Part shown: positions 14,075-19,410 of the stretch, piece by piece
How the letters are laid out: the number at the start of each line of letters is the position of its first letter
How positions within the stretch are numbered: the stretch's first letter is position 1
Source: WSXY01 sp038325105
GTDB lineage: Bacteria > Actinomycetota > Coriobacteriia > Anaerosomatales > Anaerosomataceae
Direction: 5' to 3'
DNA length: 19,410 nucleotides
Assembly: GCA_038325105.1 (NCBI GenBank)
Contig: JBBQIR010000042.1
Span: 1 to 19,410 of the forward strand
Translations under genes and position numbers: made by a program
The notes under the pieces: generated by a model
The model's input: only the letters and a program-made list of their open reading frames with translations
Told to the model about the DNA's origin: nothing
The model's database searches: none

Positions 14075-15343
14075 ATGGGTACCGCGAGAGTGGTCTTCGA
14101 CCGGTGGGACGGCCGTTACGCCGAACGCATGAGCGCCGTGCGCTCCTCGGCAGTACGCGACCTGTTCGCCGCAGCATCGCGCCCCGACATCATCTCGCTC
14201 TCGGGCGGCATGCCCGAGGTCTCCCGCGTCCCCACAGAAGCCGTTGCGCGCGCTGCAGCCGCCGCGATTCGCGAGCACGGTGCCGAGGCGCTCCAATACG
14301 GTTCCTCGGAAGGCCGCCTCCCGCTCCGCGAGATTATCGTGGAACTCATGGCCGAGAGCGGCGTGCGCCTCAAGGCCGACGACCTCATCGTGACTGCCGG
14401 CGCGCAGCAGGCGCTCGATCTGCTCGCGAAGATCTTCATCGACCCTGGCGACACGATCATCACTGAGGGGCCGACGTACCTCGGTGCGCTCCAGGCGTTC
14501 TCGGCGTATCAGCCGAACATCGTGTGCATCCCGATGGACGACGGCGGCATGCGCGTCGATCTCCTCGAGGCGAAGCTCCGCGAGCTCGGCCCGCGCGGCG
14601 CGAAGTTCATCTACACGATCCCGAACTTCCAGAATCCAGCGGGCGTGACGCTCTTGCCCGAGCGCCGCCGGCGCCTCGTCGAGCTTGCGCGCGAGTACGA
14701 CATGCCTGTCGTTGAGGACGACCCGTACGGGCGCCTGCGCTTCGAGGGCGGTCACGCTAAGCCGCTCCGCGCGCTTGACGAGGACGTCATCTACCTCGGC
14801 ACGATGAGCAAGATCTTCGCGCCCGGCCTCCGCCTCGGGTGGGTCTCGGCACCGCGACCGATCCTCGGCAAGCTCCTGCTCGCGAAGCAGGCGGCCGACC
14901 TCTGCGGCAGCGCGTACGCCCAGGTGACCGCCGAGCGGTACTTTGCGGGCACACGGTGGAGAAAGGTGCTCCAGGACCTTACACGGACGTACAAGGCGCG
15001 CAGGGACGCAATGCTGGAGGCGCTCGAGGAGCACCTGCCACCCGAGGTGCGCTGGACGCACCCCGAAGGCGGCTTCTTCGTGTGGGTCGAGCTGCCAGCG
15101 TTCCTCGACGTGAAGCCGCTTCTCGCCGAGGCGGTCGAGCGCGGCGTCACGTACGTGCCCGGCGACGCGTTTTATCCCGACGGTCGCGGCCGCAACTGCA
15201 TGCGGCTGGCGTTCTGCTTCGCGGAGCCCGACGCTATCCGAGAAGGCATTCGCCGTCTCGCCGAGGTGCTTGAAGACAGGTTGGAGCTCTACCGCGCCTT
15301 CCAGGCGGCCGGCGTGCTCAACGAGGAGGTCATGTCCGCATGA
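14075..15343 (+). CDS. PLP-dependent fold-type I aminotransferase (2-aminoadipate/MocR-catalytic-like)
   Basis: This 422-residue class I/II aminotransferase of the LysN/KAT-II-like group lacks the MocR DNA-binding domain. Residues visible are SLSGGMPEVS (41-50), YGSSEGRLPLR (75-85), TAGAQQALDL (107-115), Asn187-Pro188 in PNFQNPAG, Asp215 (pyridine nitrogen) and Tyr218 in EDDPYGR, the PLP lysine Lys246 in TMSKIFAPGLRLGW, and Arg253. These enzymes transfer amino groups from 2-aminoadipate, aromatic or branched amino acids; the exact substrate is not readable. The ATG at 14075 is chosen because AGGGGTGA lies about seven bases upstream and it follows the leader terminator; an earlier frame start would sit inside the T-box. 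The stop overlaps the ddl start (ATGA). Control by a tRNA-sensing leader suggests a role in amino acid supply. Confidence 0.88.
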   Translation: MGTARVVFDRWDGRYAERMSAVRSSAVRDLFAAASRPDIISLSGGMPEVSRVPTEAVARAAAAAIREHGAEALQYGSSEGRLPLREIIVELMAESGVRLKADDLIVTAGAQQALDLLAKIFIDPGDTIITEGPTYLGALQAFSAYQPNIVCIPMDDGGMRVDLLEAKLRELGPRGAKFIYTIPNFQNPAGVTLLPERRRRLVELAREYDMPVVEDDPYGRLRFEGGHAKPLRALDEDVIYLGTMSKIFAPGLRLGWVSAPRPILGKLLLAKQAADLCGSAYAQVTAERYFAGTRWRKVLQDLTRTYKARRDAMLEALEEHLPPEVRWTHPEGGFFVWVELPAFLDVKPLLAEAVERGVTYVPGDAFYPDGRGRNCMRLAFCFAEPDAIREGIRRLAEVLEDRLELYRAFQAAGVLNEEVMSA

Positions 15344-16290
15344 AAGAGAAGATCGCGGTCCTCATGGGCGGCCGCTCGCTCGAGCGCGAAGTGTCGCTCC
15401 GCAGCGGCAAGCGCGTGTGCGATGTGCTCACCGAGCGCGGCTACCGCGTGGTGCCGCTCGATGTGACGCCCGAACTCGTCGAGGCGCTTCGCTCGGAGCG
15501 GCCGGACGCGGCGTACATCGCGCTTCACGGCAAAGACGGCGAAGACGGCGCGGTGCAGGAGGTGCTCGAGTTCCTTGGCATCCCGTACACGGGACCCGGC
15601 GTGGTCGCGTCAACGCTCGCGTGGGACAAGGCGGTCTCCAAGCGCCTCTTCCGCGAGAACGGCATCCCCACACCCGCGTGGGTGACGTTCAGCACCGCCG
15701 CCTTCAAGCAGATGGGCGCGGCGACGGCACTTGATCTCGTGCCCGAGGCGGTCGGCGGCTTCCCGCTCGTGGTGAAGCCGGCCGAGCAGGGTTCGGCGCT
15801 CGGACTCACCCGCGTCACGACCACCGAGGAGCTCCCTAACGCGCTCATGAACGCGCTCTCGTACGGCGACAAGGCGATCGTCGAGCGCTGGATCGACGGC
15901 GTCGAGCTCGCCGTCTCGGTCATCGACGGCGCCGAGGGCGTTCGCGTGCTGCCGCCGGTCGAGATGGTCGCGAAGTCGGGACTTTTCGACTTCTCGGCGA
16001 TGTACACGCCCGGCGAGACCGACTACTATGTGCCCGCGCGGCTCGACGAAAGCGTCATGGCCGAGGTCGTTCGCCTCGCCGCCGAGGTACACACGCTTCT
16101 CGGCTGTCGCCACGTGAGTCGCGTCGACATGGTTGTGGGCGCCGACGGCGTGCCGCAGGTGCTCGAGGTCAACACGTCGCCGGGCATGACCGAGACGTCG
16201 CTCCTCCCCATGGCGGCCGAATCGGTCGGCATCTCCTTCCAGGAGTTGGTAGAGCTTCTCGCCCGGGCAGCGCTCGATACGATAGAGTGA
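15340..16290 (+). CDS. ddl: D-alanine--D-alanine ligase
   Basis: This 316-residue ATP-grasp ligase joins two D-alanines for peptidoglycan precursors in the cytoplasm. N-terminal LMGGRSLEREVSL and HGKDGEDG (63-70) match Ddl motifs; the ATP-grasp core has FPLVVKPAEQGSALG and VERWIDGVELAVSV, and the metal and substrate end has VNTSPGMTETSLLP. Length is usual for DdlB-type enzymes. GAGGAGG lies about ten bases before the ATG, which overlaps the aminotransferase stop by four bases, so both are translated from the T-box-controlled mRNA. Ddl under T-box control is noteworthy, since alanine availability would be a logical signal. Confidence 0.95.
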   Translation: MKEKIAVLMGGRSLEREVSLRSGKRVCDVLTERGYRVVPLDVTPELVEALRSERPDAAYIALHGKDGEDGAVQEVLEFLGIPYTGPGVVASTLAWDKAVSKRLFRENGIPTPAWVTFSTAAFKQMGAATALDLVPEAVGGFPLVVKPAEQGSALGLTRVTTTEELPNALMNALSYGDKAIVERWIDGVELAVSVIDGAEGVRVLPPVEMVAKSGLFDFSAMYTPGETDYYVPARLDESVMAEVVRLAAEVHTLLGCRHVSRVDMVVGADGVPQVLEVNTSPGMTETSLLPMAAESVGISFQELVELLARAALDTIE

Positions 16291-16307
16291 TGGGTATAGA
16301 TACTGGT

Positions 16308-16334
16308 ACGGGAACTCGGTTCCCGTTGTTGTTG
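16308..16334 (+). terminator. Terminator after ddl
   Basis: ACGGGAAC-TCG-GTTCCCGT is a perfect 8-base stem with a 3-base loop, followed by TGTTGTTG. It stands 18 bases after the ddl stop and before the ribosome site of the YtxH gene. The T-tract is interrupted, so termination may be partial. Confidence 0.6.
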
Positions 16335-16355
16335 ACCCGATGACGGAGGTGTGTG

Positions 16356-16850
16356 ATGTACGACTATCGCAGAGGTGAGAGCATCCTCGGCGCGTTCCTG
16401 CTCGGTGGCGTCGTCGGCGCTGTGCTCGGGCTGTTGTTCGCGCCAAAGTCCGGTAAGGAAAGCCGCGCTATTCTGACCGCGAAGGCGGAAGAGTATTGGG
16501 GCGAGGGCAAGGAGTACTACGAGACCGGTCGCGAAAAGGTAGCCGAGGTCTACGAGTCCGGTCGCGAGAAGGCGTCCGAGACTGCCGAGGAGCTCAAGCT
16601 GAAGATCGACGCCGCGCGCGATCGTCTTCGCGAGCAGGTTGAAACGGTCTCGAACCAGGCGAAGGACAAGGTCGTCGAGTACGCTCCGGTCGCCAAGGAG
16701 ACCGTCCACAAGGTCGGCGAAGCCGTGAAGTCTGGCGTCGAGACCGCCGAGAACAAGGCAGAGGTCCTGCTCGACAAGGTTGCCGAGAAGGCTGCCGCCG
16801 AGAAGAGCCTCGATCTTGGTTCCGCCGGGGAAGCAGCACCGCTCAAGTAG
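16356..16850 (+). CDS. YtxH domain protein
   Basis: This 164-residue protein has one N-terminal membrane segment (about residues 10-30, LGAFLLGGVVGAVLGLLFAP) directly followed by KSGKESR, the hallmark of YtxH-domain proteins. The rest is a long charged amphipathic helix rich in Ala, Glu and Lys (EEYWGEGKEYYE, REKASETAEELKLK, AENKAEVLLDK). These small membrane proteins are linked to general stress in Bacillus; the molecular role is unknown. GGAGGT lies five bases before the ATG at 16356; the GTG at 16353 is too close to the ribosome site. A strong terminator follows, so it is probably a single-gene unit. Confidence 0.85.
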   Translation: MYDYRRGESILGAFLLGGVVGAVLGLLFAPKSGKESRAILTAKAEEYWGEGKEYYETGREKVAEVYESGREKASETAEELKLKIDAARDRLREQVETVSNQAKDKVVEYAPVAKETVHKVGEAVKSGVETAENKAEVLLDKVAEKAAAEKSLDLGSAGEAAPLK

Positions 16851-16876
16851 TAGGAGTATGTTGACGTAAGCGTATC

Positions 16877-16910
16877 CGGGGCCGGCCGCTCAAAGCGGCC
16901 GGCCCCGTCT
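16877..16910 (+). terminator. Strong hairpin terminator after the YtxH gene
   Basis: CGGGGCCGGCCGCT and its perfect complement form a 14-base stem around the loop CAA (16891-16893), followed by TCTT. It is the longest perfect stem in the window. The T-tract is short, but it lies right between two genes. The reverse strand has no useful T run. Confidence 0.7.
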
Positions 16911-16926
16911 TGAACCGGAGGTGACG

Positions 16927-17628
16927 ATGCCGCGCATGAGTTCTCTCGTAGGCGTCGACGTCGTCGGCTCTTCCGACAACCGCCTCGGCAGCGTTGCCGG
17001 GGTGCTCTTCCACCCGCGCGATCCGCAGGTCGTCGGTCTCGTCGTGACGCGTCCACGCTTGGCGGCAGTCGTCGCGCTCCCACCTGTCTATGTGCCGCTC
17101 AGCGCCTTCGAATTCCGGAAAACGCATGTCCGGCTCGCCACCAAGGGTCTGCCGACGAACGCGCGCGGCGAGAAGCAACTTGGGGTGTCGTGGGACGACA
17201 CAGTGCTCTGGGACACGATGCCGGTGCGCTCGTCGTCCGGCGAGGGCGTGGGGGCGATCTCCGACGTGAGTTTCGACTCTTCAACCGGCGCCGTGCAGAC
17301 GCTGCGGGTGTCGACCGGTGTTCTCGGCGACATCGCGGTCGGGAGACTCGACGTACCTGGCGAGCTCGCGGAGGGCTTCGACGGCGACGCGGTCGTCATC
17401 GGGGCGGGCTATGCGGACCTCGCAACGTCGGGCGGTGCGGCAAAGGCCGCCGCAAAGACCGCCTCGGCTGCGAAAGACGCGGGGGGCCGCGTAGCGAAAC
17501 AGGCGTACGACACGGGCATGTCCGCCGCGATTGCGGTGGGTAAGTCATTCAAGAGCGGCACAGGTCGGCGTATGCTCGACAAGTTCAAGGAGCTAACGCG
17601 CGACGACGACGAGAACGGGGCCACGTAG
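16927..17628 (+). CDS. PRC-barrel domain protein
   Basis: This 233-residue protein has two PRC-barrel-like units: residues about 5-70 (VGVDVVGSSDNRLGSVAGVLF, VVALPPVYVPLSAF) and 85-160 (DTMPVRSSSGEGVGAISDV, DIAVGRLDVPGE). The second half is followed by an Ala/Lys-rich helical tail (GGAAKAAAKTASAAKDAGG) recalling the neighbouring YtxH protein. PRC barrels act as small adaptor or RNA/metal-binding modules in photosynthesis, RimM and sporulation proteins. The ATG at 16927 is chosen because GGAGGT ends four bases before it. The stop overlaps the next start (TAGTG), so it leads a three-gene operon. The specific role is unknown. Confidence 0.75.
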   Translation: MPRMSSLVGVDVVGSSDNRLGSVAGVLFHPRDPQVVGLVVTRPRLAAVVALPPVYVPLSAFEFRKTHVRLATKGLPTNARGEKQLGVSWDDTVLWDTMPVRSSSGEGVGAISDVSFDSSTGAVQTLRVSTGVLGDIAVGRLDVPGELAEGFDGDAVVIGAGYADLATSGGAAKAAAKTASAAKDAGGRVAKQAYDTGMSAAIAVGKSFKSGTGRRMLDKFKELTRDDDENGAT

Positions 17629-18272
17629 TGTCGCGGAAGTTCAAACCGCTCACGACCGAGACGCTGCCCGATCTTCCCGCAGGGTGTACGGGATGCGTCT
17701 TCTGGGAGAGCACGCTTGTCCAGCCGATGCGCTGCGGCGAGAGCTGCGATCCGGAACGTGCAAGTCGCTGGGTGAGCGACGTGTCGTCCGAGTGGGGCGA
17801 GTGCGGGCGGGTCGTCGTCGAGGATGGCGCTGTTCTCGGCTTCATCAAGTACGCGCCCTCGGCGTTCGTTCCTCAGGCACGGCTTCTGCCCGCCGGTGCG
17901 CCGGATCCCGACGCGGTACTCATAATGTGCATGCACATCGATCCGGTCGCGCGGCAGCGCGGCCTCGGCAAAGTGCTGATGCAGGCCGCCCTGCGGGACC
18001 TGACCACACGCGGCGAGCGGACAGTTCAGGCGTACGCCACCACCCAGCGCAGCGACTATGCACTCTCGCCATTCCTCGGCGTCGAGTTTCTGCTGCGAAT
18101 GGGATTCACGGTCGCACGACCCCACCCGGCGGTACCATTGATGCAGCTCGACTTGCGCTCGCTGGTCAGCTGGACGGAGAATCTCGAAGCGGTGCTGGAG
18201 TCCCTCCGGTTCCCGTTGCGCGTGCCGAGAGGCGCGCCGGTACCCAACATGAGAGAGAACAGGCACACGTGA
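17628..18272 (+). CDS. GNAT family N-acetyltransferase with Cys-rich N-terminus
   Basis: This 214-residue protein has the GNAT acetyl-CoA site at about 105-125 (MHIDPVARQRGLGKVLMQAAL), matching motif A with R-x-x-G-x-G-K, followed by YATTQRSDYALSPFLGVEFLLRMGF. The N-terminal forty residues contain Cys20-x2-Cys23 and Cys36-x3-Cys40, which could bind a metal or be redox-active, unusual for a plain GNAT. GTG at 17628 overlaps the TAG of the PRC-barrel gene, and its own TGA overlaps the next GTG. The acetylated substrate cannot be predicted; similar proteins are annotated only by family. Confidence 0.8.
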   Translation: MSRKFKPLTTETLPDLPAGCTGCVFWESTLVQPMRCGESCDPERASRWVSDVSSEWGECGRVVVEDGAVLGFIKYAPSAFVPQARLLPAGAPDPDAVLIMCMHIDPVARQRGLGKVLMQAALRDLTTRGERTVQAYATTQRSDYALSPFLGVEFLLRMGFTVARPHPAVPLMQLDLRSLVSWTENLEAVLESLRFPLRVPRGAPVPNMRENRHT

Positions 18273-18769
18273 GCGAACTCGAAGAGAACACCGTCGTCCG
18301 CACGACTGGATCAGCAGGGCGCGTGCGGGCGTTCCTGGAAACACATGGGCTCGCCGACGGACTTGTGCACTTCGAGCAGTCGACGAAGACCGCTCAGATG
18401 GCCGCCGAGGCCATGGGCTGCGAGCTTGGCCAGATTGTAAAGTCACTCGTGTTCGTGTGCGATGACCGTCCCGTGCTCGCACTCGTCGCGGGGGATCGCA
18501 AGGGCGACACCGCCGCAATCGGACGACTGATGGACGGCAACGGTGCGGCGTTTGCTGATGCTGATACTGTGCGTTCTGCCACGGGGTACGCGATCGGTGG
18601 CGTTTCGCCGTTCGCACTGCCCGAGGGCCTGCCAGTCTATATCGATGACTCGCTCGAACGGTTCGAGGTCGTGTTCCCTGCGGGCGGCACGCCGAGTTCG
18701 ATGGTTCGGATGACGTTCGCCCAGCTCCTCGAGGTCACGGGTGGACGGATAGCCACGATTTCGCGATAG
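18269..18769 (+). CDS. YbaK/EbsC-type aminoacyl-tRNA deacylase
   Basis: This 166-residue protein has the YbaK/ProX fold that hydrolyses mischarged tRNAs, typically Cys- or Ala-tRNA(Pro). Motifs are QSTKTAQMAAEAMGCE, QIVKSLVFVCDDRP (conserved Lys) and GYAIGGVSPFALP, the G-x-x-SP-x loop of the active site, near residues 109-121. The GTG at 18269 shares GTGA with the upstream stop. No synthetase domain is attached, so it is a free-standing editing factor. It ends 11 bases before the deacetylase gene, which could be co-transcribed. Confidence 0.9.
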   Translation: MSELEENTVVRTTGSAGRVRAFLETHGLADGLVHFEQSTKTAQMAAEAMGCELGQIVKSLVFVCDDRPVLALVAGDRKGDTAAIGRLMDGNGAAFADADTVRSATGYAIGGVSPFALPEGLPVYIDDSLERFEVVFPAGGTPSSMVRMTFAQLLEVTGGRIATISR

Positions 18770-18780
18770 TCACGGGGGCC

Positions 18781-19410
18781 ATGCAAACGAACCAGACACA
18801 TACATACCGCCTTGGCCTGCCTGCGATGCTGACGGCGCTCGCCGTGTTCGCGGCGTTCGCGCTCATCGCTCAGGGCCTTTTCGGACGGGTTCCTGTCGTG
18901 CTCGACGGCCAGCGCTACTCGGTGGGTGTCGGAGACTCGGTCAGAGAGACCCTCGCTGATCGGCCGTCCCTGGCAGCCCCCGGGGACGTGCTCGCGGCCA
19001 GCGACCGCAGGGTCGTTCGCGGTGGCGGCGGAGAGTCCCCGCACGTGACCATCAACGGCAGTCCTTCCACGCTCGATTCCCGGATCGCCCCCGGCGACAA
19101 GATCGTTCTCTCACCTGGTGACGACGTCATCGAGCCGACCGTCGAGGAGACGCGTGTCATCGAGATCCCCTCGGAAATCGTGGGTCGAGGAGCGATACTC
19201 ACCATGGTCAGTGCCGGGGCGGCGGGTGTTCAGCGCGTGGTCGTTGGGACCGTCTCGGGAGATATCGTCGCGAGCGAGACGGTTGTACCGGCCGAGCCGA
19301 TGGTGCTGCGGCGCACGAATGGCGGTGGCAAGAAGGTGGTCGCGCTCACCTTCGACGACGGACCGTGGCCGGGGCAGACCGCTCAGATCCTCGATATCCT
19401 CAAAGTTGAG
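18781..19410 (+). CDS. Polysaccharide deacetylase (NodB-type), partial at the window end
   Basis: The frame opens at the ATG at 18781 with GGGGG a few bases upstream and runs off the window after 210 codons. Residues 15-34 (PAMLTALAVFAAFALIAQGL) are one membrane segment or signal anchor. Residues about 38-105 look like a small ubiquitin-like or SLBB-like module (VVLDGQRYSVGVGDSVRETL), and about 120-180 is G5-like (GTVSGDIVASETVVP). The end enters the NodB domain, VVALTFDDGPWPGQT, where the first metal-binding Asp pair (FDD) is seen. Such enzymes deacetylate peptidoglycan or other cell-surface sugars. The His motif and C-terminus lie outside the window. Confidence 0.85.
   Translation, partial: MQTNQTHTYRLGLPAMLTALAVFAAFALIAQGLFGRVPVVLDGQRYSVGVGDSVRETLADRPSLAAPGDVLAASDRRVVRGGGGESPHVTINGSPSTLDSRIAPGDKIVLSPGDDVIEPTVEETRVIEIPSEIVGRGAILTMVSAGAAGVQRVVVGTVSGDIVASETVVPAEPMVLRRTNGGGKKVVALTFDDGPWPGQTAQILDILKVE

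Noticed and set aside
13856..15061. 401-codon minus-strand frame across the T-box and aminotransferase
   Set aside because: It runs antisense through a well-supported riboswitch and enzyme and shows no recognisable domain.
1..19410. CRISPR array, insertion sequence ends, integrase or attachment sites
   Set aside because: No regularly spaced repeats, transposase or integrase frames, or matching flanking repeats were seen by eye.

Overview
The window is GC-rich bacterial DNA with mostly G/C third codon positions. Its right end carries a T-box riboswitch leader in front of a PLP aminotransferase and a D-Ala-D-Ala ligase, followed by YtxH, PRC-barrel, GNAT and YbaK genes. T-boxes are found in Gram-positive lineages. 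With this base composition, that suggests a high-GC actinobacterial-type organism, perhaps a Coriobacteriia relative. The placement is inference; no marker gene here settles it.

Positions 1-13751 are accessory. At the far left a ~290-base antisense fragment of Lon protease abuts a Fic-domain gene that has lost its N-terminus; the junction lies near 293-316 and is either a rearrangement or an assembly chimera. On the minus strand follow an ABC-2 exporter pair (permease and ATPase, translationally coupled), a DUF4143 AAA ATPase with its own promoter and a candidate operator, and an MqsR-type toxin with an MqsA/Panacea-type antitoxin. The toxin promoter's -10 box sits inside a perfect palindrome. 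On the plus strand runs a defence-like block: a single-chain type ISP/IIG-like restriction-methylase without a helicase, a DUF4238 protein whose conserved N-terminus is split off by an in-frame TGA, an Mrr-type endonuclease, a ClpP-fold serine protease of the SDH family, and a 62-codon ORF. A promoter with a structured leader then precedes a three-gene operon: a DUF6932-like nucleotidyltransferase, an XRE regulator and a small beta-rich protein. This operon looks like a toxin-antitoxin or defence module and is the least-described unit here.

From about 13763 onward the genes look like chromosomal housekeeping. A TTGACC/TAAGGT promoter drives a T-box leader, with the T-box core at 13986-13998 and a terminator at 14001-14040. 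This controls a fold-type I aminotransferase and ddl, which overlap by ATGA and end at a hairpin near 16308-16334. YtxH stands alone before a 14-bp perfect terminator stem. A PRC-barrel protein, a GNAT acetyltransferase with a Cys-rich N-terminus and a YbaK-type deacylase form a tightly overlapping operon. The window ends inside a secreted or anchored polysaccharide deacetylase.

The main points for follow-up are the three-gene nucleotidyltransferase operon and its leader, the RM-DUF4238-Mrr-protease cassette with its nonsense codon, the palindromic operator of the MqsR/Panacea pair, and the amino acid sensed by the T-box.
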